DNA from: Bacteroidota bacterium | GTDB lineage: Bacteria > Bacteroidota > Bacteroidia > B-17B0 > Aurantibacillaceae | Assembly (NCBI GenBank): GCA_018267825.1 | Contig: JAFDXR010000008.1 | Span: 372,001 to 436,000 of the forward strand | DNA: 64,000 nt | Direction of reading: 5' to 3' | In this document: positions 52,919 through 61,129 of the stretch, piece by piece | Layout of the letters: each line of letters begins with the position of its first letter | How positions within the stretch are numbered: position 1 is the first letter of the stretch | Translations under genes and position numbers: made by a program | The notes under the pieces: model-generated | What the model saw: the letters and a program-made list of their open reading frames with translations, nothing else | The model's database searches: none | Told to the model about the DNA's origin: nothing

Positions 52919-54290
52919 TCTTTTGTTTATATCGATCACCCTGCTTGCTCTTTGTGTGCGGTGCTCCCACAATCAGGAGACTCCTGCTACTGTTGAGCAT
53001 CCCAGCTTTGTAAATATTGCGCCCATCCTTTATAAAAACTGTACACCGTGTCACCGCCCCGGAGAAAGCGGTCCCTTCAGCCTGCTGACATACAGTGATG
53101 CCAAAAAGAACGCAAAGAAGATAAAGTTTGTTACACAGAGCCGCTACATGCCACCATGGCCGGCCGATGTAAACTATACGCACTTTATTGGTGAGCGCCG
53201 CCTTTCTGACGAAGACATAGCCATGATTAAATCATGGGTCGATGGTGGCTGTGAACAGGGCGATGTTTCCAAAACGCCACAAGCCCCAACCTATTACACC
53301 GGATCCTTTTTCGGAAAGCCCGATACCGTGATTCGCATGGCCAGAGCTGTGCCTATCCGCGGTAATGGCACCGATCACTTCTACCTCATTAAAATGCCGA
53401 TGGAGCTGGCACACGATACCTTTGTGCGCTACTTTGAGTTTGTGCCCGATAAACGCAAACTGGCTCACCACATCAACGGCCATCTTGTTAATTATGTCGA
53501 CAGCAAAAAGAAAAATGTTCACGATGGCATTCCCTATACACTCGATGAATACAAGGATTATAAAGAGGTGTTTCAGAAAATGGGCGTGCTGCACGACGAC
53601 GGTTCATTTCCGACACTTACACCCAACACGGTTTATTACCTCCCCGGTTATGCCCCACCTTTATATCCGGATGGTATTGGCGGTTACCGTATGAATAAAA
53701 AATCGGCCATTCTCATGAAAAGTATTCATTACGGTCCGAGTCCCGTCGATGTTACCGACAGCTCCGTGGTAAACGTTTTCTTTGGTCCGAAACCGAAACG
53801 CCTCATCCAGGAAACACAGCTTGGAACCTTTGGTGTATCTAAAATAGAACCGGAACTTATTCTGCAACCAAACCAGATTCAGACCTTTCATACACAGGCC
53901 ACATTAAATACTGATATTTCGGTGTTATCGGTAAATCCACACATGCATCTGCTCGGTAAATCCTTTCTGGCTTATGCCATCACGCCACAGCAGGATACAA
54001 TTCGCCTGGTTCGCATTCCGAAATGGGACTTCCGCTGGCAATATTATTACACGTTTGAGCACCCCGTGAAAATTCCGGCAGGGTCAACCGTTTACGCTTT
54101 TGCAACGTTCGACAACACCGATAAAAATCCGTTTAATCCTTTCCATCCGCCACGCGTGGTTACACAGGGCGAAGGGGTTCGCAGCATGCAAACCACTGAA
54201 GAGATGTTCCAGTTTATTTTCAGCTACCTGCCTTACCAGAAAGGTGATGAATTGATGGATCTCAGCGGCAACGCCGCCAAACATCCATAA
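52908..54290 (+). CDS. Lipoprotein: cytochrome c plus copper monooxygenase-like protein
   Basis: The N-terminus is a lipoprotein signal (ITLLALCVRCSH). A c-type haem-binding site CTPCH follows near residue 45, with a distal Met in RYMPPWPA. The main part (about 130-450) has paired beta-domain features of ascorbate-dependent copper type II monooxygenases: a His-rich AHHINGH, then NPHMHLLGK, where His ligands would bind copper. Such haem-copper combinations are found in Bacteroidota and Planctomycetes without firm function. The protein is related to the next gene, which is convergent. Confidence 0.78.
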   Translation: MRFSLLFISITLLALCVRCSHNQETPATVEHPSFVNIAPILYKNCTPCHRPGESGPFSLLTYSDAKKNAKKIKFVTQSRYMPPWPADVNYTHFIGERRLSDEDIAMIKSWVDGGCEQGDVSKTPQAPTYYTGSFFGKPDTVIRMARAVPIRGNGTDHFYLIKMPMELAHDTFVRYFEFVPDKRKLAHHINGHLVNYVDSKKKNVHDGIPYTLDEYKDYKEVFQKMGVLHDDGSFPTLTPNTVYYLPGYAPPLYPDGIGGYRMNKKSAILMKSIHYGPSPVDVTDSSVVNVFFGPKPKRLIQETQLGTFGVSKIEPELILQPNQIQTFHTQATLNTDISVLSVNPHMHLLGKSFLAYAITPQQDTIRLVRIPKWDFRWQYYYTFEHPVKIPAGSTVYAFATFDNTDKNPFNPFHPPRVVTQGEGVRSMQTTEEMFQFIFSYLPYQKGDELMDLSGNAAKHP

Positions 54291-54303
54291 GCCGTCTGTT
54301 TTT

Positions 54304-55902
54304 TTAATTTGTTTTCGAGGGTAATAATACGAGCTTGCCGTTCACAATGCTGTGAGACGTGAACATTGTATACGAGTAGGTTCCTGCAGCAACGCTTATG
54401 CCGCTCTCGTCTTTACCATCCCACACCATTTCGTTCCCTCCCGAGGCGAGATCGCTTGTTGAAAATGACCGGATGAGTTCGCCATGGATGTTATAAATCT
54501 GCAATCGCAGTGCGCCTGCACTCTTGTTGTAAAACCGGAATGTGACATCTGCTGTCGACGGATTTGGAAACGGCTCCATCAGTTCAAACTCCTTTACCAC
54601 AGAGTTAACCTGCGCATCATTAATTCCTGTAACGAGGGGGTCGGCCTCCAGGATGGAATCTACATTAATATGTTCGTCGCCCGATTGATATGGCAGCCAT
54701 TGCAGGATATCCAGCAGCATCTCATCGTTGTCATTCTTACCTGAATTAACCTGAATAGGTGGATTGTTTGGATTATTGGGATTCGCCGTGGTATTATCAT
54801 ATATATGCTGTGCCACGATATTAAATCCGGCCGGGACAATCAGCGGGCGGGGATAAGTATACCAACCCTGCCAGTCAAAATCCCAGTTATTGATCCTGAT
54901 AAGCGGAACAGTATCTGCTCCTGAAAAAGCATAATCCTTCACGCTTGTGCAAAGCTTGTGCGAGTGCGGAAAAATGGAGAATACTGTTATTTGTTGCGGT
55001 AATCCTCCTCCGGTGGGTGGATAATACGCATTTTCCTGGCTCACCTGGTTTGGCGGAAGATTAAAGCCGTGGTAATTCACACAGAGACTCTGTACACGAC
55101 GGATACCGGTTGTACCCATGGGGTAAAAAAAGAAGCGGATCTTTGTACTGTCAGTCTGTCCGCCCGTTCCTGCTTCATAATGAATGTCGAGCACAACATT
55201 TGATCCTGCCTTGACCGGCATACCGGCTTTTAATGGCCCATTGCCCGGGAAAACAGTTGGAAAACCAGCGGTCGTGGCTCCGCCAATACTATAGGATCCG
55301 CTTAATGAACTACAATTTCCAGATAGATTACTCCCCGTAGTTCCCGCAGAATCAAGAGCAACAATCACATGATGAACCGCCGAAACATTTCCCGGAACAA
55401 TTTCAAACGCACGGATAATCCGGTCCTGTAGCAGGCCGCTTGGTATCGAGAAACAATCATGTGCATCTGTAGTATATGCATTGATCACAAAATTTGGAAT
55501 CTTCAATTCGAGGTCCGGTGTACCATGCAGAACATTCTGACTATATTGTGGCGCTGGTGGAGCAAGCGTTGTGTCGCCTTTTTGAGCACCGGTATTAATC
55601 CAGGAAAGTATCTCGTTTTTTTCCTGAACACTTATTGTCTGTTCATGTGCAAAACGGCTATAGGTTGTATCAGGCAGCCAGCGCGGCATATAGCCGGTAG
55701 ACAGGTAAGATGCAATCGCTGCACGGTTGGCATAAACCTGGCTGTAATTCAACAAGGGAGTTCCGTGTGAATAATCATTATGGCATGATGAACAACGGTT
55801 GTAAAACACAGAGGCCACATCCTTAAAATCGCTTTGTGAGAAAGTGCTTTGAAAAGAAAGCAGGAGCCACAATAGTATGATTCTTTTTCCGGGGAGATTC
55901 AT
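54304..55902 (-). CDS. T9SS-secreted cytochrome c/copper monooxygenase-like protein
   Basis: A signal peptide (IILLWLLLSFQSTFSQ) is followed by CSSCH, a haem c motif, with Met in GYMPRW. The middle has SAVHHVIVAL and IFPHSHKLC, parallel to the His ligands of the preceding gene, and NNWDFDWQGWYTY parallels IPKWDFRWQYYYTF there, so the two are paralogues. The C-terminus differs: about 90 residues with the T9SS sorting layout (FPNPSTADVTFRF, IYNIHGELIRSF, AAGTYSYTMF). One copy is thus kept as lipoprotein and the other exported by T9SS. Confidence 0.82.
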   Translation of the reverse strand: MNLPGKRIILLWLLLSFQSTFSQSDFKDVASVFYNRCSSCHNDYSHGTPLLNYSQVYANRAAIASYLSTGYMPRWLPDTTYSRFAHEQTISVQEKNEILSWINTGAQKGDTTLAPPAPQYSQNVLHGTPDLELKIPNFVINAYTTDAHDCFSIPSGLLQDRIIRAFEIVPGNVSAVHHVIVALDSAGTTGSNLSGNCSSLSGSYSIGGATTAGFPTVFPGNGPLKAGMPVKAGSNVVLDIHYEAGTGGQTDSTKIRFFFYPMGTTGIRRVQSLCVNYHGFNLPPNQVSQENAYYPPTGGGLPQQITVFSIFPHSHKLCTSVKDYAFSGADTVPLIRINNWDFDWQGWYTYPRPLIVPAGFNIVAQHIYDNTTANPNNPNNPPIQVNSGKNDNDEMLLDILQWLPYQSGDEHINVDSILEADPLVTGINDAQVNSVVKEFELMEPFPNPSTADVTFRFYNKSAGALRLQIYNIHGELIRSFSTSDLASGGNEMVWDGKDESGISVAAGTYSYTMFTSHSIVNGKLVLLPSKTN

Positions 55903-56051
55903 GAAAAAGTTTTATGTTCTTTTATCCGGCCCGCAAGGTATGGATATGAACGCTCGTGAACAACCGTTTGAAGTGTGCAATATCCTGTTTGGTCGATTAG
56001 GCCTTTGCAAAAAGTAACGAAAACTGTTTTCCTATCATTTTAAAAAAACCG

Positions 56052-56091
56052 GGGCTCTGAAAACCCCATAAACAAAGGGTATTCAGAGCCC
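56052..56091 (-). terminator. Hairpin terminator downstream of the hemB remnant
   Basis: A perfect 9-bp outer stem (GGGCTCTGA with TCAGAGCCC) and further inner pairs, followed on the minus strand by a T-run at 56042-56048. Confidence 0.65.
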
Positions 56092-56150
56092 TATAAATAC
56101 TTCGGGGCCGTTCAGAATCTTCAGACTCTGAGGGGTCACGATCATACGTG

Positions 56151-56240
56151 AAACTACTTTTTTCTGTTTTACTGAAGTGTCCGTTCCCTGGCAAAACAGA
56201 TCAGGATAACACGGGCACCTGCACGTTTAATGCTCATCAG
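56151..56240 (-). pseudogene. hemB: Remnant of a second hemB 3' end
   Basis: This 90-base stretch aligns without gaps to 57311-57400, the last 29 codons of hemB; my hand count gives 68 of 90 identities. The reading frame begins LMSIKRAGA as in hemB but then carries Cys, Arg and Thr changes and an in-frame TAA six codons before the ancestral stop position, which is itself still a stop. Beyond 56240 the similarity ends in a palindromic repeat. It is probably the leftover of a duplicated or displaced hemB gene. Confidence 0.8.
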
Positions 56241-56241
56241 G

Positions 56242-57117
56242 TTTTGCTCCTGTGGAGCAGGCTCATTGATTCCGTTTTTCTGAATAATGCTTGGCCCCTA
56301 CAGGGCCTTGAACCAATGATCTCTCAATCTGAACACCAGCCTCAAAGGGGCTTAACATGATTAATAACCAGTACAATGCTATAATCGGCTCCGGAGGAGT
56401 CGAACATTTATTCGCAAGTTCACCCAAGTACGTTCTTTCTGTGTTGATACAGAACGAGGCAAAAAGATCAAGACCGGATACATGTTTTTACTTGTTGGTG
56501 ATAACACCAACAAGGGCATAAAAGAAAAAGGTTTAATGTTTTGCTCCTACAGAGCAATGAACTATGCATGACAGATGGGACTTAATAATATCTGACCCCG
56601 CCGGGGCCGGGGAACCAGTTATATGGACCAAGCTTTGCAGAACTTGCAGAAAGCCCCGGAGGGGCTTAACATTATTAACAACAGGTACAATGTTATAATC
56701 GGCTCCGGAGGAGTCGAACATTTATTCGCAAGTTCACAAAGGCCCCTTCGTCCTGTGTTGATAGAGAACGGAACAAGGAAATCAGGGCTGGATACATGTT
56801 TTACTTGTTGGTGATAACACCAACAAGGGCATAAGGGCATAACACTCATGTTTACACCTTCTTTCTGTCTTGATACAGAAAGAAGCAAAGAGATCAAGGC
56901 TGTATACATTTATGTTTTGCTCCTACGGAGCAATGAGCCAGACATGGCAGATGGTACTTAATAACTTTTGGTCCGCCGGGGCCGGAGATCATATACATTT
57001 CACATGAATTTGCACGCTCAAAAATGGAATAGCTGTTCTAACCATACACACAGCAGCCCCGGAGGGGCTTAACATGATTAATACATGTCGGGCAGATTAC
57101 AACGACTCCGTAGATGC
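56242..57117. repeat. Composite palindromic intergenic repeats
   Basis: Several elements recur. A 44-base block is identical at 56380-56423 and 56694-56737. A 31-base block with a perfect 10-bp hairpin (CTTGTTGGTG with CACCAACAAG) is identical at 56490-56520 and 56803-56833. TTTTGCTCCTAC-type palindromes lie at 56242, 56539 and 56915. GGGGCTTAACAT lies at 56347, 56661 and 57064. They occur in the same order, so the region is two to three degraded copies of a unit of about 310-400 bases. Confidence 0.8.
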
Positions 57118-57265
57118 CGAACATTCTCCCCCCTTCTTCGTGAGCAATACTGTCAAATCCGAAATAAATGCGTTATCTGTACGTCTCTCCATCGAATGGT
57201 TGTTGTTCCTTTAATATCAGCTATTTCACTCATTCCAAGGTCTTGCGCCCTTCTCTGTAAAAACA

Positions 57266-57289
57266 GAAAGCCGACAGTTGCCGGCTTTC
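57266..57289 (-). terminator. Terminator of hemB
   Basis: GAAAGCC and GGCTTTC arms with a 10-base interior, followed on the minus strand by TGTTTTTAC, 25 bases past the hemB stop. Confidence 0.7.
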
Positions 57290-57313
57290 GTAATCATCAT
57301 ATCGGTATTAAAA

Positions 57314-58294
57314 TTACTTTCTCTTGCTTTGCTGAATAGCCCACTCTTTGGCAAAGTAGGTCAATATAACACTGGCGCCTGCACGCTTAATACTCATCAG
57401 AATCTCATCACGTACACGATCGCCATCAATCCAGCCTTTGGCAGCTGCGGCTTTTACCATGGCATACTCTCCGCTCACATTGTAGGCAGCAATCGGTAAG
57501 TTAAAGTTATCGTTAAGCAGTTTAATGATGTCCAGGTAAGACATCGCCGGCTTCACCATCAGGAAATCGGCACCTTCGATCATATCGAGTTCACCTTCAC
57601 GTAAGGCTTCCTTGCTGTTGGCCGGATTCATCTGGTATGTTTTCTTATCGCCGAAACGCGGTGCACTGTCGAGCGCATCCCGAAACGGGCCATAGAAGCC
57701 ACTGGCGTACTTCGCGGTATAACTCATGATCGATACGTTGGTAAAGCCATGGTCGTCGAGCGCCTCGCGAATATAGCCTACGCGACCATCCATCATGTCG
57801 CTGGGGCCGATGATATCGGCTCCGCACTCGGCCTGGGCCACAGCCATACGCGCCAGGATCTCCAGGGTTTTGTCGTTTACAATTTCTCCTTTTTCCACAT
57901 AACCATCGTGCCCGTCGCTGCTGTATGGATCCATTGCCACATCGGTCATTATTGTCGCCTCCGGAAACTTCTCCTTGATTTCACTCAGCGTGCGGAGATA
58001 CAATCCCTTTTTATTGGTGCTTTCTGTTGCTTTCTTGTCTTTGTACTTATCATCGAGACTTGGGAAAATATCAAAGGTCTTAATCCCAAGCTTCATACAC
58101 TGTTCAATCTCTTTCAGCATGAGATCAGTGCTCAGCCTGAAAATCCCCGGCATGGATTTTACTTCAGACGTTTTATTTTTCCCGTCGATCAAAAACAAAG
58201 GGAAGATAAAGTCGTTTACACTCAGGGTGTTTTCCTGAACGAGGTCGCGAATCACCTGTGATTTGCGGTTTCTGCGTGGTCGGTGTGTGATCAT
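57314..58294 (-). CDS. hemB: Porphobilinogen synthase (delta-aminolevulinic acid dehydratase)
   Basis: The ATG at 58294 is chosen; a longer frame opens with TTG. The 326-residue enzyme joins two 5-aminolevulinates to porphobilinogen. It has the two Schiff-base lysine regions (SYTAKYASGFYGPFRDA and FLMVKPAMSYLD) and the flexible lid region around SSDGHDGYVEKGE. The usual zinc-binding Cys triad is not seen at that place, which suggests the Mg-dependent type. It is the last gene of the cluster read from hemA, four bases after the OmpA-like gene, and is followed by a terminator. Confidence 0.96.
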   Translation of the reverse strand: MITHRPRRNRKSQVIRDLVQENTLSVNDFIFPLFLIDGKNKTSEVKSMPGIFRLSTDLMLKEIEQCMKLGIKTFDIFPSLDDKYKDKKATESTNKKGLYLRTLSEIKEKFPEATIMTDVAMDPYSSDGHDGYVEKGEIVNDKTLEILARMAVAQAECGADIIGPSDMMDGRVGYIREALDDHGFTNVSIMSYTAKYASGFYGPFRDALDSAPRFGDKKTYQMNPANSKEALREGELDMIEGADFLMVKPAMSYLDIIKLLNDNFNLPIAAYNVSGEYAMVKAAAAKGWIDGDRVRDEILMSIKRAGASVILTYFAKEWAIQQSKRK

Positions 58295-58298
58295 GATA

Positions 58299-58829
58299 TT
58301 ATTTTTTGTAGGCAATGATTCTTAGTTCTGTGCGGTTATTATTAACATGGCCGGAGCCATCATGTATTTTTGTGTTGCCGTTGTCTTCTGCCTCCAGGAG
58401 CTGCGTTTCACCATACCCGGCAAAGCGTAAGTTACAGGAGCTGACATGACAGTCTTTGATCAGGTAATCGTAAATAAGTGCTGCGCGGCCTTCACTCAGT
58501 TTTTTATTGAGCTCATCGCTTCCGCGCGTCCCGGTGTGGACAGCAATTTCAAATACAAGGTTTTCGTGTTTCGTAATTATGCCTGCCCATATTTTCAGAG
58601 AGTCTTTGTACTGCTCCATGAATGAGGGCTTCCCCAGATTATATACCACGCTGGTCGGCATCAGGATCATGCCGGGCTTCAGCGCATCCGGCGCTTTTCC
58701 GTGAATGGCATGCGCTTTATAATCAAACGCTACCTTCTTTGAAAGAATGGAGTCGCATGAAATCTGCGACCATCCGCAGGAGGAAATGATCATAAGCACC
58801 ATGGCTGCTATGTGCTTTCGCAGGTTCAT
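58299..58829 (-). CDS. OmpA-domain envelope protein
   Basis: A signal segment (HIAAMVLMIISSCGWSQ, possibly lipoprotein) leads to a C-terminal OmpA-like peptidoglycan-binding domain: LVFEIAVHTGTRGSDELNKK, LSEGRAALIYDYLI, LRFAGYGETQLL, and NNNRTELRI with the conserved Arg. The first Asp of the usual VxGHTDxxG motif is not conserved here (VHTGTRGSD). The gene overlaps the preceding membrane protein gene by four bases and sits inside the haem cluster, whose relation to it is unclear. Confidence 0.85.
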   Translation of the reverse strand: MNLRKHIAAMVLMIISSCGWSQISCDSILSKKVAFDYKAHAIHGKAPDALKPGMILMPTSVVYNLGKPSFMEQYKDSLKIWAGIITKHENLVFEIAVHTGTRGSDELNKKLSEGRAALIYDYLIKDCHVSSCNLRFAGYGETQLLEAEDNGNTKIHDGSGHVNNNRTELRIIAYKK

Positions 58830-59488
58830 GCCGGTTCCGATTTTACGCCTTTATACATCACATACATGGATGCTGCCATGAAAACATGCGCCAGATCCAT
58901 ATGATTAAACCACTCCGAAATGGCAAGCTTGGCCACGTGGCACACTACTGCACATACGCATAATGATACGCCTATAATCATGTTGCGTCCCAGGATCGAT
59001 TTTGTTTTTCTGTAAATAACGATTTCAAGCGGTAATAAAATAAAAAGCAGGGCAATGGCCGAATGAATCTCAACAACCACAAACTTCCAGGCCCACAAGG
59101 TTGCTATCAATGCCCCTACACTCTCCACACAATTAAAGATCATCAGACCCTTAAATGTTTCTGGTTTTATGTAGGCGCGGGCATGATAGGTTGCTGAAAA
59201 TTGTGCGGCCGTAGCGCTTGCCACGCCAAGCACCCAGCCATAGATCCTGGCTTCGAGGCCGAAGTTATAATTGAAAGCATGACCGATCAGGGACGATACA
59301 AGCGTAGAAACCGCAGTGACCAGGAAAAACCAGCGGAACCAACGTACATGGGTTGTTTGTTGAATCCCGGCCAGTTTAAAAAAAGCAACAAGGCCGATAC
59401 CCGCCACCAGGAAATCGGTTACGGTTGTGACAGGCTCATCAATACGGATACCGCCAAGGTATATGGTTGGGTTTTTAAATACCTCCAT
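58826..59488 (-). CDS. Integral membrane protein, DUF6962-like
   Basis: A 220-residue protein with about six or seven membrane helices (VTDFLVAGIGLVAFFKLAG, WFFLVTAVSTLVSSLIGHAF, IALLFILLPLEIVIY and others). It resembles the Bacteroidota membrane family DUF6962, though I am not certain. Function unknown. It starts within the last codons of hemCD (14-base overlap) and ends overlapping the OmpA-like gene, so all are co-transcribed. A role in membrane association of haem synthesis is only a guess. Confidence 0.72.
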   Translation of the reverse strand: MEVFKNPTIYLGGIRIDEPVTTVTDFLVAGIGLVAFFKLAGIQQTTHVRWFRWFFLVTAVSTLVSSLIGHAFNYNFGLEARIYGWVLGVASATAAQFSATYHARAYIKPETFKGLMIFNCVESVGALIATLWAWKFVVVEIHSAIALLFILLPLEIVIYRKTKSILGRNMIIGVSLCVCAVVCHVAKLAISEWFNHMDLAHVFMAASMYVMYKGVKSEPA

Positions 59489-61085
59489 GGCCGCTTAAGT
59501 GTAATATAGCGCGAAACATGGCCAGATCGTCAAATGCCTCCGGTTTCAGAATCCGGTCTTCCTTCACGCCTTTCTTCAGCAGTGCGTTTTCCGTGGCGTC
59601 GCCAATGGCAACAACCTGCTGGCTGTTTGTGATGGTGTTTTTTTCATAAAACGCATCTACATTGCTGGGGCTCGTAAACACAAGAATCTGCACATCTTCA
59701 TCAACGGCGATGCTTTGCTTCAACGTAGCATATACCACCACATTAAATACATTTTCTTTTTTTGCGATCTGGTATTGTATGCTTTGCATGCTCTCGCGGG
59801 CCACCGGGAAAAGGACTTTGGCACCTCCACCGATTTTCGCGGCAAACTGTTTGCCCACCAGTTTTGTGTCTGTACTTTGCCCGATGAAATCGGCGCGGTA
59901 ACCATACTGGCGCAGCTCCTGTGCGGTAGACTTGCCTACACATCCAATTTTCGTCTGCCCGATATCGGGCTTCTGGTTAAAGAAATATTTAACACCATGC
60001 TTGCTGCTGAAAAAAATCCAGTCGGTTTTTGGCAGGGCTTCTTTAATGGTAATTTGTTTGATGTCGATCAGGCTCTTGCTTTGCACTGTAAAATCAAGCC
60101 TTGCAAGCGCCCTGTACAGGTAATCCTTTTCGCGGAGATCGCGGCTTACAAATACTTTTTTGGGTGTCACGCTCTGGATGCGGGATACAATATTGTCGGC
60201 AAAATCTTCGGTATTTATCGTTTCAAAATACATTTGCCGGGGTTGTTTATCCCAGGCATCTGCTACCGATGTGTACACTTTAAACACTTTACGGTCGTCG
60301 TCGTTGAACTCTGTTTCGCAATAGGCTCCGAGGGGTAACTGGCAGCCTCCGTCAAATAAATTCAAAATCCGGCGCTCAATATTGATTTTTATCAGTACAT
60401 CAAAATCGTTGATTGTATCAAAAATATCGAGCATGCGGTTATCCGTTTCGCGAATCTGCCAGGCCAGAACACCCTGTGCCGGGGCCGGTATAAACTCGCG
60501 GGGATCGAGTTCCTCCACATGCAGGTCGGATAAATCAAGTTCCAGCCGCTCCAGGCCGGCAGCTGCCAGCAGGATAGCGTCGTACTGCCCTTCGCGTAAT
60601 TTCTTAACCCGTGTGGGTACATTGCCTCTCAGGTCGGTGATCTGTACATCGGGGCGAAAGGCCAGTAACTGCGATTTGCGGCGGGCCGAAGAAGTGCCTA
60701 CATTGGCTCCTTCCTTCAGCTGAAACCGTTTCTTTTCATCAAACGCTTCCTTACGCATCAGGAGCCATTCTGCGGGGTTCTCACGTTGCGATACGGCGGC
60801 AATCATCAGTCCGTCGGGGTTAGTTGTCGGGAGGTCTTTATGCGAGTGCACGGCTACATCAATGGTGCCGGCCAATAATTCATCTTCCAGTTCTTTGGTG
60901 AAAAACCCCTTGCCCTCCAGCTTATCAAAGCTGGTATTCCATTGCTGGGTGCGGTCGCCGTGGGTCGAGATAATTTTGAGCTCTGCTTCGTAGCCTTTCT
61001 CTTCGAGCAGGGATTTGGTGTAATTGGCCTGCCAGAGCGCCAGGTCGCTGCCCCGTGTTCCAATAATAATTTTTTGTGATGACAT
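59475..61085 (-). CDS. hemCD: HemC-HemD fusion: hydroxymethylbilane synthase and uroporphyrinogen-III synthase
   Basis: Residues about 1-310 are HemC: IGTRGSDLALWQA, HSHKDLP with catalytic Asp84, RGNVPTRVKKL and GGCQLPLGAY with Cys248, which binds the dipyrromethane cofactor. Residues about 315-536 are HemD-like: KKVFVSRDLRE, WIFFSSKHGVKYFF, IGCVGKSTAQEL, LVFTSPSNVDAFY and VVAIGDATENAL. The fusion turns porphobilinogen into uroporphyrinogen III in one protein. It is 44 bases downstream of hemA and overlaps the next gene. Confidence 0.94.
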   Translation of the reverse strand: MSSQKIIIGTRGSDLALWQANYTKSLLEEKGYEAELKIISTHGDRTQQWNTSFDKLEGKGFFTKELEDELLAGTIDVAVHSHKDLPTTNPDGLMIAAVSQRENPAEWLLMRKEAFDEKKRFQLKEGANVGTSSARRKSQLLAFRPDVQITDLRGNVPTRVKKLREGQYDAILLAAAGLERLELDLSDLHVEELDPREFIPAPAQGVLAWQIRETDNRMLDIFDTINDFDVLIKINIERRILNLFDGGCQLPLGAYCETEFNDDDRKVFKVYTSVADAWDKQPRQMYFETINTEDFADNIVSRIQSVTPKKVFVSRDLREKDYLYRALARLDFTVQSKSLIDIKQITIKEALPKTDWIFFSSKHGVKYFFNQKPDIGQTKIGCVGKSTAQELRQYGYRADFIGQSTDTKLVGKQFAAKIGGGAKVLFPVARESMQSIQYQIAKKENVFNVVVYATLKQSIAVDEDVQILVFTSPSNVDAFYEKNTITNSQQVVAIGDATENALLKKGVKEDRILKPEAFDDLAMFRAILHLSGHGGI

Positions 61086-61129
61086 CGGTGTTCGGTTTCG
61101 ACCGCTAAAGGTAAGAAACTATTTGGTGA

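Larger units (their letters stand above)
55903..57313. other. 1.4 kb gene-poor region
   Basis: No credible gene. It holds a hairpin terminator, a decayed hemB 3' fragment and a set of degenerate palindromic repeats, each described separately. Short open frames here are built from repeats and the hemB remnant. Confidence 0.75.

Noticed and set aside
56533-57339. Short frames in the repeat region between the T9SS gene and hemB
   Set aside because: They are made of palindromic repeats and the hemB remnant, with stops in different places in each copy.
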